Below, piece by piece: positions 14,898 through 22,874 of a stretch of DNA of 26,922 nt (the stretch's first letter is position 1; the number at the start of each line of letters is the position of its first letter). The position numbers and the translations under genes are program-made. The notes below the pieces were generated by a model that saw only the letters and a list, made by a program, of their open reading frames with translations, was not told the DNA's origin and made no database searches. Origin of the DNA: Alphaproteobacteria bacterium (lineage in GTDB: Bacteria > Pseudomonadota > Alphaproteobacteria > UBA8366 > Aestuariispiraceae); the NCBI GenBank assembly GCA_006844765.1, contig SPJV01000150.1, positions 1-26,922 of the forward strand. The letters run 5' to 3'.

Positions 14898-16295
14898 GTG
14901 CTTAAGACTCACTACGACATGATCGTTATCGGTAGCGGTCCCGCAGGGCGGCGTGCGGCTATTCAAGCGGCCAAGCTGAACCGAGAGGTTCTGGTCGTCG
15001 AAAAGGGCAGGCGTGTTGGTGGGGTTTCTGTCCATACCGGGACCATCCCGTCCAAGACGCTTCGGGAAACCGCGCTTAACCTGTCCGGCTGGCGCGAACG
15101 GGGCTTCTATGGACGTGCCTATCGGGTCAAGAAAGACATTGAGGCGGAAGATCTTAGAAAGCGGTTACTGATTACCCTCAACCACGAAGTCGAGGTTTTG
15201 GAGCATCAGTTTGCCCGGAACAAGGTCGACACGGTGCGCGGTGTAGCGCGCTTCATCGGCACGCATGAAGTCCGGATCGATGGGGATGAGGGGGAGCATT
15301 ATGACATCACGGCAGACAAGTTTCTGCTTTGTGTCGGAACCCATCCTTTCCGCCCGGACAATATTCCCTTCACACCCAACCGCGTTTTGGACAGTGATGA
15401 GATCCTGGATCTCGACCATGTGCCGCGCAGTCTGGTGGTTATCGGTGCCGGTGTTATCGGGGTGGAATATGCAACGATCTTCAGTGCGCTTGATGTTCCG
15501 GTGACATTGATTGAGCCGCGCGACTCGATGCTCGATTTCATCGATAGGGAGTTGATTGAAGACTTTACGCATGACCTGCGTGATCGCGGCATGGTGCTTC
15601 GCTTGAGCCACTCGGTTGAGAAGATTGATGTGCCGGAAGAAGGTCCTGTCACTTGCCATTTGACCGGCGGTCGGGTCGCCAGGGCCGATATGGTTCTCTT
15701 CGCTGCCGGACGCATGGGAGCGACACAAAGTATCGGCCTCGACAAATGCGGCCTTACAACCGACAAGCGGGGCCGGCTCAAGGCCAATCCGATTACATTC
15801 CAAACCGAAGTACCGCATATTTATGCGGCCGGTGATGTGATCGGGTTCCCCAGCCTGGCGTCGACGTCGATGGAGCAGGGACGGATCGCTGCCTGTCATG
15901 CGTTTGATTCGAACCCGCAGAAGCCGCCGGAGTTCTTTCCCTATGGCATTTACTCGGTGCCGGAGATGTCGACCTGCGGCATGTCGGAAGAAGAAGTGCG
16001 GGAGCGTGGGATTCCCTATGAATGCGGCATCGCCCGCTTTCGGGAGACCTCACGCGGCCATATTATGGGTATCGAGGCTGGCATGATGAAACTGATCTTC
16101 TCGTTGAAGACCAGGCGCTTGCTGGGTGTCCATATCGTCGGGGAAGGGGCGACAGAGCTGGTTCATATCGGCCAGGCCGTGCTGAACCTGAAAGGGAAGT
16201 TGGATTTCTTCGTCGAAAACACCTTCAACTACCCAACACTCGCCGAAGCCTACAAGATCGCTGCGCTCGACGCCTTTAACCGCATGCCGAAGTAA
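14898..16295 (+). CDS. sthA: Soluble (Si-specific) pyridine nucleotide transhydrogenase
   Basis: 465-residue flavoprotein; E. coli SthA has 466. It transfers hydride between NADPH and NAD+, rebalancing the cofactor pools in the cytoplasm. FAD-binding motif VIGSGPAGRRAA is at about residues 10-21. The signature HTGTIPSKTLRE replaces the redox-active CxxxxC of dihydrolipoamide dehydrogenase; loss of these Cys is normal for SthA. A second Rossmann motif, VIGAGVIGVEYA, binds NAD(P). IYAAGDVIGFPSLAS and the dimerisation domain (ending NYPTLAEAYKIAALDAFNR) complete the family pattern. Start is GTG at 14898; no nearby in-frame ATG fits, and a G-rich AAGGGGATTTCCGGG precedes it. The gene is divergent from the DMGDH-like gene and 76 bp ahead of an AraC-type regulator. 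Confidence 0.93.
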   Translation: MLKTHYDMIVIGSGPAGRRAAIQAAKLNREVLVVEKGRRVGGVSVHTGTIPSKTLRETALNLSGWRERGFYGRAYRVKKDIEAEDLRKRLLITLNHEVEVLEHQFARNKVDTVRGVARFIGTHEVRIDGDEGEHYDITADKFLLCVGTHPFRPDNIPFTPNRVLDSDEILDLDHVPRSLVVIGAGVIGVEYATIFSALDVPVTLIEPRDSMLDFIDRELIEDFTHDLRDRGMVLRLSHSVEKIDVPEEGPVTCHLTGGRVARADMVLFAAGRMGATQSIGLDKCGLTTDKRGRLKANPITFQTEVPHIYAAGDVIGFPSLASTSMEQGRIAACHAFDSNPQKPPEFFPYGIYSVPEMSTCGMSEEEVRERGIPYECGIARFRETSRGHIMGIEAGMMKLIFSLKTRRLLGVHIVGEGATELVHIGQAVLNLKGKLDFFVENTFNYPTLAEAYKIAALDAFNRMPK

Positions 16296-16371
16296 AGGCA
16301 CCGCAATCGCGGTCAAGACCGTCCGCGCCATCTGCGCTACAACAGCGGCTTCCGAAGCAACGGAGGCACCG

Positions 16372-17247
16372 ATGGAACCGATATTGCGCGCGATAGACAG
16401 GATTGAGAACCGGCTCGCCGAGCCACTCTCTCTTTCCGAAATCGCGCGGGTGGCGGGTTTCTCGACATACCATTTCTGCCGCTATTTTCGGGCTATGACC
16501 GGCGGTAGCGTCATGGGGTATGTTCGGGCGCGGCGCCTAAGCCTTGCCGCGGTTGCGGTCCGGGACGGGCGGGAGCGGTTGATCGACATCGCCTTCGATG
16601 CCGGTTTCGAATCCCAGGAAGCCTTTACCCGTGCTTTCAAGCGGGCCTTCGGCACAACGCCGGGCGCGCTACGAAGGGGCAGAACGGATATCGATCCGTT
16701 CTATCTGATGCCGTTGCTTTCTGAGAATTGGTTACGCGCAAAACAGGAGGCTATCCCAATGAATCCCAAATTTGTAACGTTGGAAGAACGCAAGATTTCC
16801 GGACTCCGGCAACGGGTTTCGCGTGGCGTCGAGGCGTCGCTCCCTGAGCTTTGGATGACGTTGAACGCCCGCATGAACGAGTACGAGGACGCAGTCGAAG
16901 GTGCCGCCTACGGCTTATGTATCCACGGTGTTGAGGGCGGGCCTGGTGACTTCGACTATTTGGCTGGTGTTCAGGTGCGTGGCGAGAAGCCGGAGCCGGA
17001 TGGAATGGAGACCGTAACACTGCAGGCCCGCGACTATGCGGTCTTCACTTTTAGCCCCGAGACGACCGAACTGCCCGACGAATTCCGGCGTGCCTATGCC
17101 TATATCTTCGACACTTGGTTGCCGTCGTCGGGGTACAGAATCGCGCGCGCGTCCGACTTCGAATATTACGAGAAGCACAGGTTTGATGCCACGACTCTGT
17201 CAGGAGAGATCGATATCTATATTCCCGTAGAGGAGAAAGCGGCGTAA
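16372..17247 (+). CDS. AraC-family regulator with C-terminal GyrI-like effector domain
   Basis: 291 residues. The AraC-type double helix-turn-helix is N-terminal (about 1-105): PLSLSEIARVAGFSTYHFCR and later DIAFDAGFESQEAFTRAFKR with the FGTTPGALRRG end. A GyrI-like/SOUL-fold small-molecule binding domain follows (about 125-288; FVTLEERKISGLRQRVSRG at its start). This is the Rob/TipA-like architecture often tied to multidrug or toxic-compound responses. GGAGG (16362-16366) precedes the ATG. The short gap from sthA (76 bp) and to the MmcQ gene (10 bp) suggests at least the latter pair share a transcript. Ligand and targets are unknown. Confidence 0.9.
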   Translation: MEPILRAIDRIENRLAEPLSLSEIARVAGFSTYHFCRYFRAMTGGSVMGYVRARRLSLAAVAVRDGRERLIDIAFDAGFESQEAFTRAFKRAFGTTPGALRRGRTDIDPFYLMPLLSENWLRAKQEAIPMNPKFVTLEERKISGLRQRVSRGVEASLPELWMTLNARMNEYEDAVEGAAYGLCIHGVEGGPGDFDYLAGVQVRGEKPEPDGMETVTLQARDYAVFTFSPETTELPDEFRRAYAYIFDTWLPSSGYRIARASDFEYYEKHRFDATTLSGEIDIYIPVEEKAA

Positions 17248-17257
17248 AACGCGTCGC

Positions 17258-17620
17258 ATGACTTATGACGAATATAATGCCTTTTGCGAGTCGCTTCCGG
17301 GGACGTCTCATGTCGTCCAATGGGGCGGCTCGCATGTATGGAAGGTGGGTGGGAAGGTCTTTGCGATCGGTGGCTGGGCGGATGATCAGCCGGCCTATAC
17401 CTTCAAGGTAACCGCGCTGAGTTTTGAGATTTTGGGGGAACAGCCGGGGTTGCGCCCCGCCCCGTATCTGGCGTCACGCGGCTTCACCTGGATCCAGCAC
17501 CATGCGGCGCCGGGGCTCAGTGACGACGATCTGAAGCTCTATATCGCGGAAAGCCACATGTTGGTTGCCGCAGGTCTATCCCGCAAGAAGCGGATCGAAC
17601 TGGGTGTGGAAGAGGCCTAA
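17258..17620 (+). CDS. MmcQ/YjbR family protein
   Basis: 120 residues, the standard size of the MmcQ/YjbR family, which has a CyaY-like DNA-binding fold of unknown role. Family features: a start MTYDEYNAFCESLPGTSHVV, VWKVGGKVFAIGG, then FKVTALSFEIL and GFTWIQHH, ending in a helix with SHMLVAAGLSRKKR. It begins 10 bp after the AraC/GyrI regulator stop and probably shares its transcript. No separate ribosome binding site stands close to the ATG; GAGGAGAAAG lies about 20 bases upstream, inside the preceding gene. Specific function unknown. Confidence 0.85.
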   Translation: MTYDEYNAFCESLPGTSHVVQWGGSHVWKVGGKVFAIGGWADDQPAYTFKVTALSFEILGEQPGLRPAPYLASRGFTWIQHHAAPGLSDDDLKLYIAESHMLVAAGLSRKKRIELGVEEA

Positions 17621-17657
17621 TCGATACGCTGTTTTCGCGGTTCTTGATCCCGGGCGC

Positions 17658-17697
17658 AAAAACATGAACGCCGCAGCACATGAATGCTGCGGCGTTC
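17658..17697 (-). terminator. Rho-independent terminator of ndk
   Basis: A perfect 13-bp stem is formed by 17666-17678 (GAACGCCGCAGCA) and 17685-17697 (TGCTGCGGCGTTC), with a 6-nt loop. On the minus strand the stem is followed by ATG and then a run of five T (A5 at 17658-17662 on the plus strand). It lies 28 bp past the ndk stop. The plus-strand side has no T-run, so it mainly serves ndk. Confidence 0.85.
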
Positions 17698-17725
17698 TAA
17701 TGCCACCCAAATGGATGAAAATGAC

Positions 17726-18148
17726 TTAACCGGCGATTTCCGCACCAGAGAAGAAATACGCGATTTCAATCGCTGCATTCTCCGGAGAGTCGGAGCCGTG
17801 TGCGGAGTTGGCTTCGACCGACTCGCCATAGGCTTTGCGGATCGTGCCTTCATCGGCGTTGGCCGGGTTTGTGGCACCCATGACTTCGCGGTTTTTCAGG
17901 ATGGCGTTTTCACCTTCCAGAACCTGAACAACAACCGGACCGGAGGTCATGAATTTGACCAGGTCGTTGAAGAATGCGCGCTCGCGGTGGACGCCGTAGA
18001 AGGTTTCGGCTTGTTCCTGCGTCATGCAGATCCGCTTCTGGGCGACGATGCGGAGACCCGCATCTTCCAGCATGGCGTTGATTTTGCCGGTGATGTTCCG
18101 GCGCGTTGCGTCGGGCTTAATGATCGAAAAAGTGCGCTCGAGAGCCAT
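17726..18148 (-). CDS. ndk: Nucleoside diphosphate kinase
   Basis: 140 residues, the normal bacterial length. It phosphorylates nucleoside diphosphates from ATP through a phospho-His intermediate. The catalytic His is H117 in NSAHGSDSPE, exactly at the E. coli position. Other family motifs are ERTFSIIKPDATRRN at the N-terminus, GPVVVQVLEGENAI and VMGATNPANA. The ATG at 18148 is preceded by AAGGGG; the longer frame to 18190 adds residues outside the family alignment. It is single-gene, followed by a strong terminator and divergent from the ABC-F gene. Confidence 0.97.
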   Translation of the reverse strand: MALERTFSIIKPDATRRNITGKINAMLEDAGLRIVAQKRICMTQEQAETFYGVHRERAFFNDLVKFMTSGPVVVQVLEGENAILKNREVMGATNPANADEGTIRKAYGESVEANSAHGSDSPENAAIEIAYFFSGAEIAG

Positions 18149-18294
18149 GCTGACTACCCCTTGGTTTGCGAATATCCAGGCGGGTACCACACTCTTGTGC
18201 GGCGCACCCTGCCGTTCGGCGCGGTTTATATCGAAGGCCTATGGTCGCTTCAAGCCTTTCCCCATACGCAATCGGATGCTACCCCCGCGCCGTC

Positions 18295-20187
18295 ATGTTG
18301 ACTTTGAAGGACATAAACTACCGCGCTGGTGGACGGCCGCTCCTGGAAGGGGCGTCTGCACAGATTCCGGATGGCCATCGGGTCGGGCTCGTTGGGCGTA
18401 ATGGTAGCGGCAAAACAACGCTGTTGCGGCTGATCTTGGGAGAGGCCGCGCCGGAGTCGGGCGATGTCTTGATCGGCGCGCGCCGCCGTGTTGGGGCGGT
18501 GGCCCAGGAAACACCGGATGGCGATGCGACTCCGCTGGACACCGTGATAGCTGCCGACCGCGAGATGGCGGCGCTGATGGCTGAAGCGGAGCGTGCGGAG
18601 GATGCCAATAGGCTGGGAGAGGTCCATGCGCGGTTGGAGGATCTCGGCGCGCATCGTGCTGAATCGCGGGCCAGCCGCATCCTGGATGGCCTTGGCTTTG
18701 ATGAGGCGGCGCGCCGACGCCCGCTGAAAGAATTCTCCGGCGGGTGGAAGATGCGCGTGGCCCTGGCTGGCGCGCTGTTCCAGGAACCGGATATCCTGTT
18801 GCTGGATGAACCGACCAACCACCTGGATCTGGAAGCGGCGCTGTGGCTGGAAGGCTACCTGTCGAACTATCCGCGCACCTTGATTCTGGTAAGCCATGAC
18901 CGGGGGCTGTTGAACCGGGTGCCGAAACATATCCTGCATTTGGAGGATATGCGCCTGACGCTCTACACCGGAAACTATGACCGGTTCGAGCGGACACGGG
19001 CTGAGGCACAGGAGCGGCAGGCAGCCCTCTTCACGCGCCAACAGGCCCAACGCCGCCATATTCAGCAATTTGTTGATCGTTTCCGCTACAAGGCGTCCAA
19101 GGCGAGACAGGCGCAGTCACGGCTTAAGATGTTGGAGCGGATGGAGCCCATTGCTTCTGTCGCGGAAGGCTCGACCGTCAGTTTCCAGCTACCAAAGCCG
19201 GATATTCTTCCGCCCCCGATTGTCACCCTGGATAAGGCTGCTATCGGGTATGAGCTTGATAAGCCGATCCTGAGCCGCCTGAACTTACGCATCGATATGG
19301 ATGATCGGATCGCGTTGCTGGGGGCGAATGGCAACGGCAAGACGACCTTCCTGCGATTGCTGGCTGAACAGATCGTGCCGCAGGAAGGGGCCTTCCGTCG
19401 GTCGTCCAAGTTGGAAGTCGGTTATTTCGCCCAGAATCAGATGGAAGATCTGAATCCGGTCTTTTCTGCAGTGGAACATTTACAGTCGTTGGATCCAATG
19501 GCCGTAGAAACCAAGCTGCGGTCCCATCTAGGCCGCTTCGGTTTCCCGCAGGATAAGGCTGACACCAAGATCGCCAATCTGAGCGGGGGCGAGAAAGCAC
19601 GTCTCGCGCTTGCTGTGATCTGCCGCCGCCAGCCGCATCTCCTGCTTTTGGATGAGCCGACAAACCACCTCGATATCGATTCTCGGCAGGCGTTGATCCA
19701 AGCCCTTGCCGATTATGAAGGCGCTGTGATCCTGGTCAGCCACGACCCGCACCTGGTGACCGCCACCGCCGACAGACTCTGGCTGGTGAAGGACGGGACG
19801 GTATCGGTATTCGACGGGGATATGGATGACTACCGCGCCCTGTTGGAGGAAGAACGCAAGGCAGCACGTCGGGATGCACGTGGTGGCGCTGCGGTCAAAC
19901 CTGCGGAGAAGCCGGTTGCTAAAACCGTCGACCGAAAGGACAGGGCAGAGGCACGGGCAAAATTGGCGCCGCTTCGAAAACAGGTTTCTGAGCTGGAGGC
20001 GAAGCTTGATCGGCTCACCACCGACCGGGATACGATTCGTGAGAAGCTTGGCGATCCCGCGACGTATAGCAATACGGGCACGGATGTGGAGGCCCTGACC
20101 AAACTTGCCGCCGACCTGGATACGGCGATTGAGGCTGTTGAAACAGCTTGGCTCACCGCGCAGGAACGGCTGGAAGAAGCCGGGTAA
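18295..20187 (+). CDS. ABC-F family ATPase (Uup/YheS-like)
   Basis: 630 residues, two ABC cassettes in one chain and no membrane segments, so a ribosome-acting ABC-F protein rather than a transporter. Cassette 1: Walker A GRNGSGKT (34-41), signature FSGGWKMR, Walker B LLLDEPTNHLD. Cassette 2: Walker A GANGNGKT (343-350), signature LSGGEKAR, Walker B LLLDEPTNHLD. Between them is the P-site-tRNA interaction linker with RYKASKARQAQSRLKMLERM. The last ~100 residues (KPAEKPVAKTVDRKDRAEA..., then a heptad-rich helix) form a C-terminal coiled coil as in Uup/YheS. ABC-F proteins modulate translation or relieve stalled ribosomes. The ATG at 18295 directly precedes LTLKDINYRAGG, the usual beginning; the longer frame is not family-like. 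Confidence 0.93.
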   Translation: MLTLKDINYRAGGRPLLEGASAQIPDGHRVGLVGRNGSGKTTLLRLILGEAAPESGDVLIGARRRVGAVAQETPDGDATPLDTVIAADREMAALMAEAERAEDANRLGEVHARLEDLGAHRAESRASRILDGLGFDEAARRRPLKEFSGGWKMRVALAGALFQEPDILLLDEPTNHLDLEAALWLEGYLSNYPRTLILVSHDRGLLNRVPKHILHLEDMRLTLYTGNYDRFERTRAEAQERQAALFTRQQAQRRHIQQFVDRFRYKASKARQAQSRLKMLERMEPIASVAEGSTVSFQLPKPDILPPPIVTLDKAAIGYELDKPILSRLNLRIDMDDRIALLGANGNGKTTFLRLLAEQIVPQEGAFRRSSKLEVGYFAQNQMEDLNPVFSAVEHLQSLDPMAVETKLRSHLGRFGFPQDKADTKIANLSGGEKARLALAVICRRQPHLLLLDEPTNHLDIDSRQALIQALADYEGAVILVSHDPHLVTATADRLWLVKDGTVSVFDGDMDDYRALLEEERKAARRDARGGAAVKPAEKPVAKTVDRKDRAEARAKLAPLRKQVSELEAKLDRLTTDRDTIREKLGDPATYSNTGTDVEALTKLAADLDTAIEAVETAWLTAQERLEEAG

Positions 20188-20297
20188 GGGGCTTCTGACA
20201 ATCGCGTGATAGGCGCGCGAGGTTCTTGTCCTTCCAACATTTCGGCGTCACTTAATCGGCATCCGGGAGGTTTTCCAAGGAAGAGGAGACAAGAACA

Positions 20298-20810
20298 ATG
20301 TCCGAAATCGTTCAAAATTTCCGCGCTGGGTCCCGCATGATTTCTAGGCGCATGATGTTATCTGGTCTGGTCGCTTTGCCGCTAGCTAGTTTGGCGTTGG
20401 CAGGGCTGCCCCGCTCGGCAATGGCAGGCGAGGTCTATACCGGCACCTTTTCCAGCACCGCGATCAATGGCACCGATCCGGTCGCCTATTTCACCGAAGG
20501 TCGCCCGGTCGAGGGATCTTCGGACTTCGAAAGCGAGTGGAATGGCGCTACTTGGCTTTTTGCCAGTGCGGAGAATAAAGCGAAATTCGACGCGGACCCT
20601 GAAAAATACGCCCCGCAATATGGCGGTTACTGCGCCTGGGCGGTCAGTCAGGGGTATACTGCCTCCACGGTCCCGGGAGCCTGGGCCATTGTCGATGGTA
20701 AGCTCTATCTCAATTATTCGAAGGGTGTGCAAAAGCGCTGGGAAACCGACATTCCCGACCATATCGCCACCGGCGATCAAAATTGGCCAGGCATCAAGGC
20801 GGGGCTCTAA
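20298..20810 (+). CDS. Exported YHS-domain protein
   Basis: 170 residues. The N-terminus carries a long signal with a twin-arginine-like SRRMML (from residue 16), a hydrophobic core (LSGLVALPLASLALAGL) and the cleavage motif AMA ending at residue 43, so export, possibly by Tat, is likely. The mature part is a YHS domain: INGTDPVAYFTEGRPVEGS, then FASAENKAKFDADPEKYAPQ and YGGYCAWAVSQGYTA. YHS domains occur with copper and other heavy-metal proteins; the single Cys could be a ligand, but no metal role is proven here. GAGGAG precedes the ATG by about 10 bases. Its stop overlaps that of the convergent LysR gene by 4 bp. Confidence 0.88.
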   Translation: MSEIVQNFRAGSRMISRRMMLSGLVALPLASLALAGLPRSAMAGEVYTGTFSSTAINGTDPVAYFTEGRPVEGSSDFESEWNGATWLFASAENKAKFDADPEKYAPQYGGYCAWAVSQGYTASTVPGAWAIVDGKLYLNYSKGVQKRWETDIPDHIATGDQNWPGIKAGL

Positions 20811-21394
20811 CGCAAGCAGGTCTCCAGCTCTTCGATGATGGCCCGGGATTGGCGGCAATTCATCAGGCCGTTTCGACAGACATAGTGGATCTGGCGGCTA
20901 ATGCTGTCGGCTGTTGCAATGGGGGCGGCACTGAGGCCCCCAAACGGACCGCCGTCAATCCTGACAACACAGTCCAGTTTGTTCTCGACGATTAGGTGTA
21001 GTGTGTCGGTTTCCAAATAGTCCCGGACATAGGCGTCGAGGGCATTTGAGTGACGGGGCCATCCCGCTGGCAGCAACGCGCGGATGTCTTTGCCCAAACC
21101 GATTGAGAATTTTTTGGCGTTAATATCCGGTGCGATTTCTTCGGTCGCGTCTGTCAGCGCGTCAAATGCGGCGGCGACGCGCGGATGCAGGAGCTCCCCC
21201 TCCCGCGTCAGGGAAAGCCCATTCGGCTTACGCAAAAACAGTGAGACGCCCAGTGTTTCTTCTAGCTTTCGAACCTGCTGCCCGACGGCACCGGGGGTTA
21301 CGCCTAATTCGTCTGCGGCAGTTTTAAAGCTGGCATTGCGGGCGGCGGCTTCGAACGCGCGCAATCCATTCAAGGGGGGCAATCTGTAAGTCAT
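20807..21394 (-). CDS. Short LysR-family regulator lacking most of the effector domain
   Basis: 195 residues against about 300 for LysR proteins. The winged helix-turn-helix (residues 1-65; LPPLNGLRAFEAAARNASF, TPGAVGQQVRKLEETLGVSL) is intact and GcvA-like. The effector part starts normally (KKFSIGLGKDIRALLPAGW, DCVVRIDGGPFGGLSAAPI). It then passes directly to a segment that resembles the usual C-terminal end (IHYVCRNGLMNCRQSRAIIEE). The missing ~100 residues correspond to subdomain RD-II, while both pieces that build RD-I remain. The ATG at 21394 begins the family alignment; the frame to 21601 is not LysR-like. The gene is divergent from the ATC hydrolase-like gene and probably regulates it. 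It could also be a decaying gene. Confidence 0.85.
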   Translation of the reverse strand: MTYRLPPLNGLRAFEAAARNASFKTAADELGVTPGAVGQQVRKLEETLGVSLFLRKPNGLSLTREGELLHPRVAAAFDALTDATEEIAPDINAKKFSIGLGKDIRALLPAGWPRHSNALDAYVRDYLETDTLHLIVENKLDCVVRIDGGPFGGLSAAPIATADSISRQIHYVCRNGLMNCRQSRAIIEELETCLR

Positions 21395-21432
21395 AACGAC
21401 GTCTATGCCACAAAACGGCGGTAGGTCAGACT

Positions 21433-21464
21433 CAGTTTTTCTGCGCACCAATGCAGTTTTCCTG
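21433..21464. promoter_or_regulatory. Direct repeat 21 bp apart in the LysR divergent promoter
   Basis: CAGTTTTTCTG (21433-21443) and CAGTTTTCCTG (21454-21464) match at 10 of 11 positions and start 21 bp apart, two helical turns. They sit in the 159-bp region between the LysR start (21394) and the ATC hydrolase-like start (21554). This is a plausible binding site for the adjacent regulator (inference). Confidence 0.4.
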
Positions 21465-21553
21465 ATTCGCTGCCAACCGGTGACGATGTCTAAGGTCCGT
21501 GCAGAACCCACGGCCATTCCGGTCGAGGATCCAAGCCAAAAAGGAACGCACAC

Positions 21554-22084
21554 ATGGCCCAGAAACCATCGAATCCGGCAACAGATGCAGCCTCTCAACA
21601 ATCGAAAGACAGCCTTGTCGTAGAGGCTATGAAGGCGCGCGGAAAACTTTATCTGACAACCTTCCGCGAGCTATCCAACCGATTTGGGGAAGATACAGCA
21701 AAAGACATCATGGGGGCGGTAAGCTACGCAATTGGTCTCCAGGAAGGCGCGACGTTATCCTGCCATGCACCCAGCGATTTCAACGGTATCCTGAAAGACT
21801 TCTTTGAAACGCCGGATGAAGGAAAGACCTTTGCGACCCGGGTTTGTCGCCTTGACGACGATGGGTTGGAAGTCAAACAAATGGCATGCCCATTAAGGGA
21901 ATCCTGGCATGATGCCGGGTGCAGTGACACAGAAATTCAGGCCCTGCTATCCTGTGCGACGCAGTTCGATAAGGCGGTTTTTGACGCGGCAGGGTTTAAC
22001 CTGGATCTCGAACCCTGGGCGCCGGGTCGTAGCGGATGCTGCCATGCCGTTATTACCCGAAAAGATGCGGCCACAACTGAGTGA
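21554..22084 (+). CDS. L-2-amino-thiazoline-4-carboxylic acid hydrolase-like protein
   Basis: 176 residues, cytoplasmic, no signal peptide. The C-terminal half carries the pattern I recognise from the ATC hydrolase family: ACPLRESWHDAGCSDTE (C112, W118), LLSCATQFDKAVFDAAGFN, and a final GCCHAVITRK. ATC hydrolase opens the thiazoline ring of L-2-amino-thiazoline-4-carboxylate on the bacterial route to L-cysteine; many homologues have no tested substrate. Cysteines are frequent (70, 98, 112, 123, 134, 162, 163). AAGGAA lies 8 bases before the ATG. It is divergent from the short LysR gene, which suggests substrate-responsive control. The assignment rests on motif memory only. Confidence 0.6.
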   Translation: MAQKPSNPATDAASQQSKDSLVVEAMKARGKLYLTTFRELSNRFGEDTAKDIMGAVSYAIGLQEGATLSCHAPSDFNGILKDFFETPDEGKTFATRVCRLDDDGLEVKQMACPLRESWHDAGCSDTEIQALLSCATQFDKAVFDAAGFNLDLEPWAPGRSGCCHAVITRKDAATTE

Positions 22085-22161
22085 GTGTTGTACGTACTGA
22101 TGATTTTTGAACAACCCCCGGCGCTTGCCTCCCGCCTTTCTTGCGCACCTTTTGCGTAATC

Positions 22162-22695
22162 TTACAACTCCCTCGGCGCGGTGAATTCGAGTAGATCGGC
22201 ATCACCGTGGCCGAGGGTTTTCCACGCGCGCTTGTGGGTCAGGAGGGCGAGGGCGCCGGTTGGGTATTTCTCTTGGATCATGGGCAGGCATCCGCCGCTG
22301 TCGGTGCCGGCGAGTTGGGTGGCGAGGTCTTCGAGGACCGGGTTGTGGCCGATCACCATGACCGATTTGGCGCGCCCGCCTGCGGCCTGCACTTCGCCCA
22401 AAAGCTGGTCGGCATCGCGCGCGGCATAGAGTGTGCGCAGGATGCGGATTTCCCGATCTCCCGCCAGGAAGGGCAGGATGCGCCCTAGCGTTTCCAAGGT
22501 CCGCCTTGCGCTGGAACAGAGGATCAGGGCCGGACTGTGCCCGTGTTGGGCCATATAGGCGCCCATCGACTTGGCGGCTGCCCGGCCTCGTCCATTCAGC
22601 GGGCGGTCAAAATCTGCAAGGCTGGTGTCATCCCAACTCGACTTCGCGTGGCGTAGGAGATAAAGACGCTTCAATCGCGCAGTCGGCTGGGTCAT
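22162..22695 (-). CDS. SixA-type histidine phosphatase family protein
   Basis: 177 residues. The histidine phosphatase signature is LYLLRHAKSSWDD (R15, H16), followed by DFDRPLNGRGRAAAKSMGAY, then LILCSSARRTLETL and VMVIGHNPVLEDLA with the second catalytic His. This is the SixA branch, whose E. coli member dephosphorylates phospho-His in phosphorelay or PTS-Ntr proteins. GAGG lies just before the ATG at 22695. It is divergent from ppk; such phosphatases are also found near polyphosphate genes. The target is unknown. Confidence 0.9.
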   Translation of the reverse strand: MTQPTARLKRLYLLRHAKSSWDDTSLADFDRPLNGRGRAAAKSMGAYMAQHGHSPALILCSSARRTLETLGRILPFLAGDREIRILRTLYAARDADQLLGEVQAAGGRAKSVMVIGHNPVLEDLATQLAGTDSGGCLPMIQEKYPTGALALLTHKRAWKTLGHGDADLLEFTAPREL

Positions 22696-22715
22696 ATCGT
22701 CGCCTCATCGGTTTG

Positions 22716-22748
22716 CCCCGGCGCATCGGCTTGCGGCGATTGCCGGGG
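22716..22748. other. Imperfect stem-loop in the divergent region upstream of ppk
   Basis: CCCCGGC (22716-22722) pairs with GCCGGGG (22742-22748), with an inner ATCG/CGAT pairing inside the 19-nt interval. It lies 21 bp upstream of the SixA-type gene start, so it would be in that gene's leader. There is no T-run. Function is not evident. Confidence 0.3.
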
Positions 22749-22874
22749 TCATGGAAACTCAACATTCTTCTGCGATAGTGTAGAATACGGTGATATGTGT
22801 TTCCCAGTGACACTATAGAGACTCGGTACACGGGGCGAGTAGTGGAGATTGTTTTGAAGGACGATGGTGGGCCA

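Noticed and set aside
14898..16295. Missing redox-active cysteine pair in a dihydrolipoamide dehydrogenase-like protein, seen at first as a broken enzyme
   Set aside because: HTGTIPSK in place of the CxxxxC motif is the normal signature of soluble transhydrogenase SthA.
17658..17697. Hairpin considered as terminator for the MmcQ/YjbR gene on the plus strand
   Set aside because: On the plus strand the stem is followed by TAATGCC without a T-run. The T-run is on the minus-strand side, so it belongs to ndk.
22775..22816. Inverted repeat ATAGTGT (22775-22781) and ACACTAT (22810-22816) upstream of ppk, considered as a Pho-type operator
   Set aside because: It does not match the direct-repeat CTGTCAT pattern of Pho boxes, and the 28-nt spacing is too long for a simple dimer site.
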